Virus record (IMG/VR): IMGVR_UViG_3300025168_000106
Location: 1 to 55,591 of that record
DNA: 55,591 bases
Reading direction: 5' to 3' (one strand)
Source: a virus
The notes below the pieces were generated by a model. The model saw only the letters and a program-made list of their open reading frames with translations, was not told where the DNA came from and did no database searches. Positions 1 to 8,870 of the stretch are shown here, piece by piece. A program made the translations under genes and the position numbers. Position 1 is the first letter of the stretch. Every line of letters begins with the position of its first letter.

Positions 1-2
1 AG

Positions 3-95
3 GTAGTTCGCTCCGATGTGGACAATGTTGCCTTAACTTTCAGCTCTGTTCCTACTACTAATCAATTTAAAGTACTTATAAGTGCAATCTACTAA
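3..95 (+). CDS. 3' end of a phage structural protein (5' truncated by the window)
   Basis: An open frame enters from the window edge and ends in a TAA that shares one base with the ATG of the next gene (TAATG). The 30 visible residues are beta-rich (Ser, Thr, Val) with no motif. The position directly before a tail-fibre-like gene, and the coupled stop/start, suggest another tail or appendage protein. The identity is inferred from context only. Confidence 0.5.
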   Translation, partial: VVRSDVDNVALTFSSVPTTNQFKVLISAIY

Positions 96-1435
96 TGGCA
101 ATTGAATTTCTTGACGATGTAAACGTTGAAGCAGACCTTACCGTAAAACCTGAAAGCGGAAATGGGCTCTTAACTATAAATAGTAGCGATACATATGGTA
201 ACACGACGATTAAAATGGGCAACGATACAAGTCCTGAAGCCGTTCTTCTGTCTGCTTACTCTAATCCGGGTGCTGATTATTTTGAAATTAAGTATGATAG
301 TGGAGCAACAGGAAGTGGAGAATTTAAAGTTGGCCAAACCGAAATAGATTGTTGTTTAGACGGGTCATCTTCCCCAATAACTCGCGTTTCTTCAACGGGG
401 CTTCAAATTACGGGAGGTCTTCAATTATCAGGTACATTTGAAGATTCAAGCGGAGATGTGGGAACTGCAGGACAGGTGTTATCCTCTACAGGTACAGGAA
501 CCGATTGGATATCTGCGGGTGGAGCAGATACAAATATTGCCAATACTGACCTTACTTCTAATGCTAATAGGACTCTTACACTAGGGACTTATTCATTATC
601 TTTTTTAGATAGTAATGCAGCTACAATAGCAAAATTTAATTCATTGGGGAATGAGGTGTATGCTTCCACATTCTCTGTAAGGACAAATAGTGCTACTACT
701 GCCCCCACATTACGATTGTCAGCCGGAACAAGTAGTCGTTATGTAGGCATTAAAAGTCCTGATACACTTGCTCTTACCACTAACTATATACTTCCCACAG
801 GTTATGGAAATGCAGGCGATGTATTGTCTGTGGAGACAGCGGGGGCTTTAACTCAACAGATGAAATGGACAGGAGGAGGTGCAGATGTTATTCTTTCCGG
901 TGGTGGGAAAGTAGAAATGACAACGTCTTCAGATGCAAGTGCTAGAGCCTTACTTTTTGGAGGAGCTGATGGGTTTAATGATTCTAATTGGAATGTTATT
1001 GCAGGTCCTAATAGCCCCGGTAGTTCTTTAGGAACTCCGGGAACAACTACTTTTTCTTGCGACCCTGTTAGTGTAATGAATGCTTTATTTCGTTCTCCTA
1101 AATCAGGAGATATTAATATATCCGGAACTGTAAAGTTTTCGGCAGGTACTAATTCTAGCACTAATTCATTTGTAAGAGTATATAAAGTTCCGGCAGCTTT
1201 TGTTACAGATATGGAAAATGGTGATGACCCCGGAACATCTATTTCTTGTACATTGGTAGCAGCTATTCAAGTTGACACTCCTTCTCTTAATGTTGATACA
1301 AGACCTAGAAATTATATCTCTATCAATGGAGTGTCTATTTCTTCGGGAGATTATGTGTTTGCAACTTATAGTTATAGAGGCAGGCTTACTTCAACAAAAT
1401 ATTTTACACACAACTTTCAACTTCTTGTAGGATAA
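95..1435 (+). CDS. tail fibre / appendage-like structural protein
   Basis: A 446-residue protein rich in Gly, Ser, Thr and Asn with a repetitive beta-strand character and no catalytic motif. Around residues 120-140 it has the GTAGQVLSSTGTG-type segment often seen in fibre or appendage proteins of marine phages. The C-terminal ~150 residues look like a compact beta domain, perhaps a receptor-binding or trimerisation head. It is translationally coupled on both sides (TAATG overlaps) and lies directly upstream of the lysis genes, a common site for fibres. The role in host attachment is inferred from composition and context. It could instead be a decoration protein. Confidence 0.6.
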   Translation: MAIEFLDDVNVEADLTVKPESGNGLLTINSSDTYGNTTIKMGNDTSPEAVLLSAYSNPGADYFEIKYDSGATGSGEFKVGQTEIDCCLDGSSSPITRVSSTGLQITGGLQLSGTFEDSSGDVGTAGQVLSSTGTGTDWISAGGADTNIANTDLTSNANRTLTLGTYSLSFLDSNAATIAKFNSLGNEVYASTFSVRTNSATTAPTLRLSAGTSSRYVGIKSPDTLALTTNYILPTGYGNAGDVLSVETAGALTQQMKWTGGGADVILSGGGKVEMTTSSDASARALLFGGADGFNDSNWNVIAGPNSPGSSLGTPGTTTFSCDPVSVMNALFRSPKSGDINISGTVKFSAGTNSSTNSFVRVYKVPAAFVTDMENGDDPGTSISCTLVAAIQVDTPSLNVDTRPRNYISINGVSISSGDYVFATYSYRGRLTSTKYFTHNFQLLVG

Positions 1436-1647
1436 TGGAATATGAAATAATAGCCCTAGGGATAGGGATTGTATCCGGTATGTTAGGAACATGGATTAAA
1501 ATGACTAACGAAGTAACGAAAATAAAATCTCGTTTATTCTCTTTAGAGAAATCTGAAACTAAGGTGGAACAAACTTTAGATATTCTAGTAGAGGGGATGA
1601 ACGAGATAAAACTTTTGCTTGCGGAAAGAGGAATCAGAAAAAAGTGA
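1435..1647 (+). CDS. small membrane-anchored coiled-coil protein, possible lysis component
   Basis: A 70-residue protein with one hydrophobic N-terminal helix (about residues 4-22), then a charged helix with coiled-coil spacing (about 25-65) and a basic tail. This topology suits a membrane-anchored protein with its helix on one side, as in small holin or spanin-like lysis proteins. It overlaps the amidase start (GTGA), which supports a lysis role. No family is recognised, so the function is inferred from size, topology and neighbour. Confidence 0.5.
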   Translation: MEYEIIALGIGIVSGMLGTWIKMTNEVTKIKSRLFSLEKSETKVEQTLDILVEGMNEIKLLLAERGIRKK

Positions 1648-2069
1648 GAGACTTAAAAAGAATTATCCTACACTGCTCTGCTACCCCTGAAGGTAGAGAT
1701 GTTAGTGTAGAAACTATCCGAGGATGGCATTCAGACCCTCCTCCACAGGGAAGAGGGTGGTCAGATATCGGATATCACTACGTCATTCACCTTGATGGCA
1801 AGACAGAGATAGGAAGGCCCATAGAGGTGCAAGGTGCTCATGTATCCGGAGAGAATGAGGATTCCATCGGAATATGTTATATCGGTGGTGTAGACGCCTC
1901 TATTGAGCCTAAAGACACTATGACGGTTCTTCAAGAGATGGCTTTTGTAGAAATAGTTAAAAGTTTAAGGCTTATATTTGGAGAATTGTCCATCCATGGG
2001 CATAATGAATTTTCAACCAAAGCATGTCCTTCTTTCTCAGTCGAGGAGAAGTTCGGCTTCTTAAATTAA
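1644..2069 (+). CDS. endolysin: N-acetylmuramoyl-L-alanine amidase (Amidase_2, T7-lysozyme type)
   Basis: This 141-residue protein cuts the bond between MurNAc and L-Ala in peptidoglycan to release progeny. It covers a full Amidase_2 domain. The zinc ligands are H10 in the first strand (ILHCSAT), a His in the HGH segment (118-120) and C128. Y44 in GYHYVI matches the catalytic Tyr of T7 lysozyme, and K126 sits two residues before the zinc Cys (KAC), as in T7. The start is GTG, overlapping the stop of the preceding membrane protein. There is no signal peptide, so export would need a holin; small membrane proteins flank it on both sides. T7 lysozyme also inhibits T7 RNA polymerase, but no phage polymerase is visible here. 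Confidence 0.92.
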   Translation: MRDLKRIILHCSATPEGRDVSVETIRGWHSDPPPQGRGWSDIGYHYVIHLDGKTEIGRPIEVQGAHVSGENEDSIGICYIGGVDASIEPKDTMTVLQEMAFVEIVKSLRLIFGELSIHGHNEFSTKACPSFSVEEKFGFLN

Positions 2070-2074
2070 TTAAT

Positions 2075-2236
2075 ATGGAATTTATAACATTAAATTGGTC
2101 AGTAATTGCCTTGGCCGTTATTACTGCAGCGGGTACTTTAACAGCCTTGACTGAAACAAAGAAGGACGATAAGATTGTAAATGTCCTTTCTCGTATTCTT
2201 CAAGCTATCGTAATGGGTAAGAATCGTAAGAAATAA
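2075..2236 (+). CDS. small membrane protein, holin candidate
   Basis: A 53-residue protein with one clear hydrophobic segment (about residues 8-24) and a short charged C-terminus ending in basic residues. The frame is open further upstream inside the amidase gene, but the ATG after TTAATTAAT is preferred. It has the usual A/T-rich leader and lies just after the amidase stop. The holin role is inferred from size, the single membrane helix and its place after the endolysin. Confidence 0.5.
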   Translation: MEFITLNWSVIALAVITAAGTLTALTETKKDDKIVNVLSRILQAIVMGKNRKK

Positions 2237-2241
2237 AGTCG

Positions 2242-2249
2242 TATATTTG
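2242..2249 (+). promoter_or_regulatory. Bacteroidetes-type promoter -7 element TATATTTG
   Basis: TATATTTG matches the Bacteroidetes -7 consensus TAnnTTTG. It lies 26 bases before the ATG of the next gene, followed by an AATTAAATTAAAT leader typical of this phage. No clear -33 TTG was identified. Confidence 0.6.
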
Positions 2250-2275
2250 AGCTAAATTAAATTAAATCTATTATA

Positions 2276-2542
2276 ATGTCTGATACAATTAAAATGTCTC
2301 CTGAAAAGGAACTTACTGCTGAAGAACTTACATCTTTACAACAGCTTCTCTCTGCTTTTAACCAAGCTAAAATTCAACTCGCTGACGCGACTATGGCTCA
2401 ACAAGATGCTTTAGATGCGGTTATGGCTACTAAAACAGGATTTGCAGGTATGGAAGAGAAACTTGTAGAAAAATATGGCAAGGATGTTAGTGTTAATGTT
2501 CAAACAGGAGCAATAACACAAAAAGAAGATGTCGCGGATTAG
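2276..2542 (+). CDS. small helical protein of unknown function
   Basis: An 88-residue acidic protein, almost entirely helical, with a coiled-coil-like central part (residues 15-65) and no cysteines or catalytic motif. It follows its own TAnnTTTG promoter and overlaps the next gene by 14 bases. I do not recognise the family. Its place among virion genes suggests a small structural or assembly protein, which is inference. Confidence 0.6.
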   Translation: MSDTIKMSPEKELTAEELTSLQQLLSAFNQAKIQLADATMAQQDALDAVMATKTGFAGMEEKLVEKYGKDVSVNVQTGAITQKEDVAD

Positions 2543-3098
2543 CACATACCCAATTGATACAGTTGTAGATACAGCTGATTTACTTATTGGAACCGATAGT
2601 GAAGACCAAAATATAACCAAAAATTATACTATTGCTAGTATTATTAGTTTGGCTACATCGGGAGGGTATATAAATGCCGCTGTTGCTGTTGATTCTACTA
2701 CGGCAACTACTATATCCGCTTTAGATACTTTTTATTTTTTAGAAGGAACTTTAGTTCTTTCTGTATCTAAGCTATGGGCTGTTGGAACCGGAGCTGATGT
2801 AAATAAAATTATTTATAGCGGAACGGCAAGTCAGGTAACAAACATCATGTCTACTGTTAACATTACAGGGACAGCTTCTTCTGTAGTAAAGATTGCTTTA
2901 TTTAAAAACACAATAGAGATAGCAGGAACTCGTCAAACTATACAAATCAATGCCTCAGGCACTTTGTATGCTTCAGTGTGTTTACAAACTATTAATACTG
3001 TCGCAACAAATGATGTTATATCAGTAAAGATTATGAATACTTCGAATACCAATCCTATTACTGCTGCTCATTTTAATCTTTCTGCGACCTTGGTATGA
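2529..3098 (+). CDS. structural protein, fibre or decoration-like
   Basis: A 189-residue protein. The N-terminus (STYPIDTVVDTADLLIGTD then a TKNYTI segment) resembles the start of many phage fibre or head-decoration proteins. The rest is a Thr/Ser/Val-rich beta domain. It is coupled to both neighbours by short overlaps. A surface virion role is inferred from sequence character. Confidence 0.55.
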   Translation: MSRISTYPIDTVVDTADLLIGTDSEDQNITKNYTIASIISLATSGGYINAAVAVDSTTATTISALDTFYFLEGTLVLSVSKLWAVGTGADVNKIIYSGTASQVTNIMSTVNITGTASSVVKIALFKNTIEIAGTRQTIQINASGTLYASVCLQTINTVATNDVISVKIMNTSNTNPITAAHFNLSATLV

Positions 3099-3325
3099 AC
3101 CGAGATATTCGAAAAATATCTGTAGGACCTGACTATAAAGGTGGAGCTATGCACTATATTGTAGGGCAAGTTGTTTTAAGCGGAGCATATAAGATTCATC
3201 ACATAAGGCACGAAGAAGATACCCATTCAATTTTAATTTGGATAGAAAGAGAGAAGACTGTTGTCTTGTGGAAAGAGTTTCGTGAGACGATGCCTGTTTC
3301 TATTGAGTACAACATAAACTTTTAA
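3095..3325 (+). CDS. conserved-looking small phage protein, unknown function
   Basis: A 76-residue mixed alpha/beta protein with no cysteines. It overlaps the previous stop (ATGA) and ends in TAATG shared with the next start, so it belongs to the terminase-proximal transcript. No motif is recognised. Confidence 0.55.
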   Translation: MNRDIRKISVGPDYKGGAMHYIVGQVVLSGAYKIHHIRHEEDTHSILIWIEREKTVVLWKEFRETMPVSIEYNINF

Positions 3326-3894
3326 TGAAATCACCTTTTAATTTTATTGTCCAACCTTCTTTAGGTAGGCGTTACTCCAATACGAAAAAAATTGGAGGGA
3401 TAGACCTTATTATAAGTAGTTCAGAAGAAGATGCTTCCGCATCTAATCGTGAGGCTATAGTAAAAGAATTGCCTATAGGGTATAGTGGTCCTATTAAAAT
3501 AGGAGACACTTTGCTTGTACACCACAATGTCTTTAAGTTCTATAACGATATAAAAGGGAGAAGAAAAAGCGGGAAGAGTTTTTTCCGTGACGACCTATTC
3601 TTTGTAGATGCAGACCAATTTTTCTTATATAAGCAAGATGGCTCATGGCATTCGCATGACAGGTTTTGTTTCGTTAAACCTATTCCTATAGAGAAATCTT
3701 TATTGTCTAAACCCGGAACTGAAGAGCCTCTTATGGGTAAGATGGTATACACTAATAAATACCTCCTTAGTCAAGGAGTAAAAAAAGGAACTAAGATATC
3801 TTTCACCCCTGATTCGGAATATGTATTTAATATTGATGGAGAGAAGTTGTACAGAATATATGACCATCAGATAACTATGGCAAATGGAATCTAA
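3325..3894 (+). CDS. GroES-like (Cpn10-fold) co-chaperonin candidate, virion-block copy
   Basis: A 189-residue protein whose first ~125 residues follow the Cpn10 plan: an N-terminal strand (NFIVQP), a variable loop, a second strand ending in AIVKELPIGYSGPIKIGD, then LLVHHNVFKFYND. The segment from KIGD into LLVHH resembles the vkvGD.Vlf segment of GroES. Proteins of this type near terminase genes in other phages are annotated as co-chaperonins. A likely role is with a GroEL ring in capsid folding, using the phage GroEL encoded later in this window or the host one. The C-terminal ~60 residues are an extra beta part. The fold call is from pattern memory and less certain than for the short GroES at the other end. 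Confidence 0.5.
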   Translation: MKSPFNFIVQPSLGRRYSNTKKIGGIDLIISSSEEDASASNREAIVKELPIGYSGPIKIGDTLLVHHNVFKFYNDIKGRRKSGKSFFRDDLFFVDADQFFLYKQDGSWHSHDRFCFVKPIPIEKSLLSKPGTEEPLMGKMVYTNKYLLSQGVKKGTKISFTPDSEYVFNIDGEKLYRIYDHQITMANGI

Positions 3895-4168
3895 TGAGCT
3901 TAAGATAAAAATAATTGCAGCAGGGAAGCGTGCTGTAGAGCAATTAATAAAGGTGGCTTTAGAGGATATTATAAAACCCGACCCTGAGGATGAGTTAGCT
4001 GCGGATAGACTTAAAAATGCTGCTGCTACAAAAAAGCTATGCATATTTGATGCATTCGACATATTGGCTAAGATTGAAGTGGAGCAAGAAAACATTAACT
4101 TAGCGAGTAGTAGCGGAAGTCGCACCGATAGTAAACAGGGATTTGCAGAACAAAGAGCAAAAAAATAA
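3884..4168 (+). CDS. terminase small subunit candidate
   Basis: A 94-residue helical, charged protein overlapping the large terminase start by 26 bases. Phage small terminases are short, helical DNA-binding proteins placed directly before the large subunit, which fits. No HTH signature is clear. The C-terminal 25 residues look disordered, as expected for a tail contacting the large subunit. The call rests on position and size. Confidence 0.55.
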   Translation: MESNELKIKIIAAGKRAVEQLIKVALEDIIKPDPEDELAADRLKNAAATKKLCIFDAFDILAKIEVEQENINLASSSGSRTDSKQGFAEQRAKK

Positions 4169-6389
4169 GCTATATACGACGGTACATAAGTTAGTACCTA
4201 CTAATGTTATGTCCAATAAAAACCGTGCAAAAACATGGCAATATGGATATAATTCTAAATATGACATTATCATTATCTCTACTTCAGGAGAGTTAGGAGA
4301 GGTGATAAATGTATCAGGTATAAATATAGGACTTCCTCCTGTACCGAAAGATATATCTAAAGAAGAAAAAAAAGAGGCACAGTATTGGAAACGCACCCCT
4401 CTCCCAAAACCTTTATCTAGGATAGCTTCTATATTCCAATGGAATGAAATGCCTGCAGTATTTAAAGATAGGTGGATAGATTATATCGAAACGGAGTTTG
4501 ACCAAAGAGAGCATGGCTATTGGTTTATGAATAACGGTATACCTACTTATATCACGGGTGCTCACTATATGTATCTACAGTGGGCTACTATAGATGTAGG
4601 ATTTCCTGACTTTCGTGAGGCGAATAGGGTGTTCTTTATATATTGGGAAGCTTGTAAAGCTGACACCCGATGTTTTGGGATGTCGTACCTAAAAATTAGG
4701 CGTTCAGGATTTTCTTTTATGGGGTCTTCAGAGTGTGTAAATACCGGAACTTTAGCTAACGATGCTAGGGTAGGTATACTTTCTAAAACAGGTTCTGATG
4801 CCAAGAAGATGTTTACCGATAAGGTTGTTCCTATAGCCAATAGGTTACCCTTTTTCTTTAAGCCTATACAAGATGGTATGGACAAACCTAAAACTGAGCT
4901 AGCGTTTAGGATACCTGCCTCTAAGATTACAAAAAAGAATATGCATCTACTATCTATTGATGAGTTAGATGGATTAGATACCACTATTGATTGGAAGAAT
5001 ACAGATGATAACTCTTACGATGGAGAGAAATTATTACTTCTTGTACATGACGAGAGCGGTAAATGGATAAAGCCAAACAATATTTTAAACAATTGGCGTG
5101 TTACAAAAACATGTCTACGTTTAGGTAGCCGAATTATAGGTAAGTGTTTGATGGGTTCTACTTCTAATGCCTTAAGTAAAGGAGGGGATAACTTTAAGAA
5201 GTTATATGAAGACTCAAATGCAAAAAACCGTAATGGAAACGGTCAGACTAAAAGCGGGCTATACTCTTTATTTATTCCTATGGAATATAATATGGAGGGT
5301 TTTATTGACCGATTTGGAGAGCCTGTAGTAGATAAACCTACAAAACCTATTAAGGGTATAGACGATATGATGATTGAGTCGGGAGCGTTAACATATTGGG
5401 AGGCTGAGGTAGAGTCTTTAAAAAACGACCCTGACGCTTTAAATGAATTTTATAGACAGTTCCCTCGTACAGAGTCGCATGCTTTTAGGGATGAGAGTAA
5501 GTCTTCTTTATTTAACCTCACTAAAATCTATCAGCAGTTAGACTACGCTGAGTCTTTAATCCGAGAACAGTATGTTACTCAAGGGTCTTTTGGATGGAAA
5601 GATGGAAAGATAGATTCTAAAGTAGTTTTCTATCCTGACAATAGAGGTAGGTTTAAAGTAGGATGGACTCCTAACCCTACATTACAAAATAGAGTAGAGA
5701 CAAGGGGAGCGGTTAAATACCCCGGTAATGAACACCTTGGGTCTTTTGGGTGTGACTCTTACGATATATCAGGAGTAGTAGGAGGGGGAGGCTCTAATGG
5801 AGCTCTTCACGGAATGACAAAGTTTCATATGGACGAAGCTCCTACCAATGAGTTTTTTTTAGAGTATGTAGCGAGACCTCAGACGGCAGAGATATTTTTC
5901 GAAGAAGTCCTTATGGCTTGTGTCTTTTATGGGATGCCTATCCTTATAGAGAATAACAAACCTAGATTGCTTTATCACTTTAAGAATAGAGGGTACAGAG
6001 GGTTTTGTATGAACCGACCTGATAAGCATTTTAATAAACTCTCCAAAACTGAGCGAGAGTTAGGAGGGATGCCCAACTCTTCGGAGGATATAAAACAAGC
6101 TCATGCCTCAGCTATAGAGTCATATATAGAGAAGCATATAGGATTAGATTTAGAAGGTACGTTTAGAGATTCTGATGACATGGGTACTATGCCTTTTGTA
6201 AGAACACTTGAGGATTGGGCCAAGTTTGATATAAGTAACAGAACGGCATATGACGCTACTATTAGTTCAGGACTAGCTATTATGGCAAATCAAAAACATC
6301 TATACACTCCTGTACAAAAGACGAAAAAATTAAGCCTTACCTTCGCTCAGTATAAAAATCATGGAACAACAAGTGAGATAATTAGATGA
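4143..6389 (+). CDS. terL: terminase large subunit (DNA-packaging ATPase/nuclease)
   Basis: This 748-residue motor pumps DNA into the prohead and cuts concatemers. The ATPase half has a degenerate Walker A region in the KIRRSGFSFMGS segment (about residues 180-195). A Walker B follows in LLLLVHDESGKW, with D303 and E304 as acidic residues. A coupling motif follows in the KCLMGSTSN region. The nuclease half starts near GCDSYDISG, where D538 and D541 are candidate RNase H-fold metal ligands. Length and layout match large terminases of Bacteroidetes podoviruses. It overlaps the portal gene by four bases (ATGA). No intein or frameshift is seen. Confidence 0.9.
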   Translation: MQNKEQKNKLYTTVHKLVPTNVMSNKNRAKTWQYGYNSKYDIIIISTSGELGEVINVSGINIGLPPVPKDISKEEKKEAQYWKRTPLPKPLSRIASIFQWNEMPAVFKDRWIDYIETEFDQREHGYWFMNNGIPTYITGAHYMYLQWATIDVGFPDFREANRVFFIYWEACKADTRCFGMSYLKIRRSGFSFMGSSECVNTGTLANDARVGILSKTGSDAKKMFTDKVVPIANRLPFFFKPIQDGMDKPKTELAFRIPASKITKKNMHLLSIDELDGLDTTIDWKNTDDNSYDGEKLLLLVHDESGKWIKPNNILNNWRVTKTCLRLGSRIIGKCLMGSTSNALSKGGDNFKKLYEDSNAKNRNGNGQTKSGLYSLFIPMEYNMEGFIDRFGEPVVDKPTKPIKGIDDMMIESGALTYWEAEVESLKNDPDALNEFYRQFPRTESHAFRDESKSSLFNLTKIYQQLDYAESLIREQYVTQGSFGWKDGKIDSKVVFYPDNRGRFKVGWTPNPTLQNRVETRGAVKYPGNEHLGSFGCDSYDISGVVGGGGSNGALHGMTKFHMDEAPTNEFFLEYVARPQTAEIFFEEVLMACVFYGMPILIENNKPRLLYHFKNRGYRGFCMNRPDKHFNKLSKTERELGGMPNSSEDIKQAHASAIESYIEKHIGLDLEGTFRDSDDMGTMPFVRTLEDWAKFDISNRTAYDATISSGLAIMANQKHLYTPVQKTKKLSLTFAQYKNHGTTSEIIR

Positions 6390-8821
6390 AAAATGTCAAA
6401 GTAAACATATCATCTGCAGGTTTTCCTAGCCAATTTGTGTCTGACGCAGAGAAAGCAACAGTGGAATTTGGACTACAGATTGGTCAAGCTATTCAATATG
6501 AGTGGTTTAAAAAAACGAGTAATCAATGTAGATTTTATACCCAAGCACGTGATTTCAATAGGTTGCGTCTGTATGCTCGTGGAGAACAGTCTATTGCAAA
6601 ATACAAAAACGAGCTTGCCGTTGATGGAGATTTATCTTATCTAAATTTAGATTGGACCCCTGTACCTATCCTTCCTAAGTTTGTGGATATCGTTGTTAAT
6701 GGTATGTCTGAACGCTTATTTAAAGTTAAAGCATATGCTCAAGATGCATTGTCTCAATCTAAAAGAAGTAAGTATCAGAATATGATTGAGGGTCAGATGG
6801 CCGCTAAACCTATACTTGAAACTATTCAACAAAAAACAGGGGTAGATACTTTTGTGATGCCTCCTGAAGAGTTGCCTACTTCCGATGAAGAACTACAGTT
6901 ATATATGCAGCTTAATTATAAACCTGCTATTGAAATTGCAGAGGAAGAAGCTATAAATACTATTTTTGATTCAAATCACTATGACGACATTAGGAGACGA
7001 TTAGACTATGATTTAACAGTTTTAGGCATATCGGTATCTAAACACGAATTTTTACCCGGCACAGGAGTTAAGTTAAGTTATGTAGACCCTGCGAATGTGG
7101 TCTATAGTTACACAGAAGACCCACAGTTTAAAGACTGTTTCTATTGGGGTGAGATTAAAACTCTTCCTATTACAGAGCTTTTAAAAATTGACCCTACCTT
7201 AACTAAAGAAGATTTAGAGGAGATTTCACAAAGTGGGCAAAGTTGGTATGACTACTATAATGTAGCTCAGTATTATGACAACGATATATTCTATCGTGAT
7301 ACTACAACTTTGATGTACTTTAACTACAAGACCACTAAAAAGATTGTCTATAAAAAGAAAAATTTAGAAGGAGGTGGCTCTAGGATGATTGAAAAAGACG
7401 ACCAATTCAATCCACCTGTAGAGATGATGGAAGACGGTAGTTTTGAAAAAATTGAAAAAACAATTGATGTATGGTATGATGGAGTAATGGTTATGGGAAC
7501 AAATATTGTTCTTAAGTGGGAAGCAGCAGAAAATATGGTTCGCCCTAAGTCAGCTTCGCAGTATGCTATACCTAACTATGTGGCTTCGGCTCCTCGTATG
7601 TATAAGGGAGTTATAGAGTCTTTAACTCGTAGGATGATACCTTTTGCTGATTTAATTCAGATAACTCACTTAAAGCTACAGCAAGTAATTTCTAGAGTAG
7701 TTCCTGACGGAGTATATATAGATGCTGACGGACTAAACGAAGTGGATTTAGGAACGGGTAATGCCTATAACCCTGAGGATGCTTTAAGGCTATACTTTCA
7801 AACAGGTTCGGTTATTGGAAGAAGCTATACTCAAGAAGGAGATTATAACCAAGCTAAGGTTCCTATTACACAGCTTACGGCTAGTTCAGGCGCAAGCAAA
7901 GCACAGATGCTTATCCAAAACATGAATCACTATCTTCAGATGATTCGTGATGTTACGGGACTTAATGAAGCTCGTGATGGCTCTACTCCTGACCCGTACT
8001 CTTTGGTTGGAGTGCAGAAACTAGCTGCTTTAAATTCTAATACTGCTACACGACATATCTTAGATGCAAGCCTATATATGTATAGAACTTTAGCTGAAAG
8101 CTTAACGTATAGGGTATCAGATATCTTACAGTATGCTGACTTTAAAGAAGAGTTTGCCAATCAGATTGGAAAATATAACGTTAGTATCCTTCAGGATATT
8201 AATAACTTGTATATATATGACTTTGGAATCTTTATTGAAATAGCTCCTGACGAAGAGCAGAAAGCGCAGCTTGAAGCCAATATCAATATGGCACTTTCTA
8301 AAGGAGATATCAACCTTGAAGACGCTATTGATATACGTGAGATACGTAACCTTAAGTTAGCTAATCAACTTCTTAAAATGAAGCGTATAGCTAAACAAGA
8401 CCGAGAGGAGCAGATGCAGATGCAACAGCAAGCTATGCAATCTCAACAAGCTCTTAAATCTCAAGAGATGGCACAGCAGTTAGCTATGCAGCAGAGTCAA
8501 ATGGAAATTCAAGGTAAGATGCAGCTCAAACAAGCTGAGGTAGCTTTTGATATTGAGAAGATGAATAACGAGGCTCAACTTAAGCAACAGCTTATGGATG
8601 TTGAGTTTCAGTATCAGATGCAAGTGAAAGGTATGGTTGAAAATAATATCCAAACTAGAGACACTCAAAAAGAAGCAGCAAAGTCTGATAGGATTAGTCA
8701 ACAGAATACTCAACAGTCTAAGCTTATCAATCAAAGGAAGAATAATTTACCTGCACAGAGTTTTGAATCTAATGAAGATAGCTTAGATGGTTTTGACCTT
8801 GCTCAGTTTAATCCAAGGTAA
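6386..8821 (+). CDS. portal protein
   Basis: An 811-residue protein directly after the terminase. It should form the dodecameric portal vertex through which DNA enters and leaves. The core has the conserved-looking LDWTPVPILPKFVDIVVNG segment near residue 80, long alpha/beta stretches, and an extended Gln/Met-rich helical C-terminus (about residues 670-780). That C-terminus may form the barrel or crown inside the capsid, as in P22. Size and position match portals of crAss-like and related Bacteroidetes phages. Confidence 0.85.
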   Translation: MKNVKVNISSAGFPSQFVSDAEKATVEFGLQIGQAIQYEWFKKTSNQCRFYTQARDFNRLRLYARGEQSIAKYKNELAVDGDLSYLNLDWTPVPILPKFVDIVVNGMSERLFKVKAYAQDALSQSKRSKYQNMIEGQMAAKPILETIQQKTGVDTFVMPPEELPTSDEELQLYMQLNYKPAIEIAEEEAINTIFDSNHYDDIRRRLDYDLTVLGISVSKHEFLPGTGVKLSYVDPANVVYSYTEDPQFKDCFYWGEIKTLPITELLKIDPTLTKEDLEEISQSGQSWYDYYNVAQYYDNDIFYRDTTTLMYFNYKTTKKIVYKKKNLEGGGSRMIEKDDQFNPPVEMMEDGSFEKIEKTIDVWYDGVMVMGTNIVLKWEAAENMVRPKSASQYAIPNYVASAPRMYKGVIESLTRRMIPFADLIQITHLKLQQVISRVVPDGVYIDADGLNEVDLGTGNAYNPEDALRLYFQTGSVIGRSYTQEGDYNQAKVPITQLTASSGASKAQMLIQNMNHYLQMIRDVTGLNEARDGSTPDPYSLVGVQKLAALNSNTATRHILDASLYMYRTLAESLTYRVSDILQYADFKEEFANQIGKYNVSILQDINNLYIYDFGIFIEIAPDEEQKAQLEANINMALSKGDINLEDAIDIREIRNLKLANQLLKMKRIAKQDREEQMQMQQQAMQSQQALKSQEMAQQLAMQQSQMEIQGKMQLKQAEVAFDIEKMNNEAQLKQQLMDVEFQYQMQVKGMVENNIQTRDTQKEAAKSDRISQQNTQQSKLINQRKNNLPAQSFESNEDSLDGFDLAQFNPR

Positions 8822-8846
8822 GTATAAATCTAGAATATTTTTAGTG

Positions 8847-8854
8847 TAACTTTG
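8847..8854 (+). promoter_or_regulatory. Bacteroidetes-type promoter -7 element TAACTTTG
   Basis: TAACTTTG fits TAnnTTTG and lies 16 bases upstream of the scaffold-candidate start. It may give the scaffold and capsid genes their own transcript. Confidence 0.6.
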
Positions 8855-8870
8855 AAAAAAATCTAATCAT

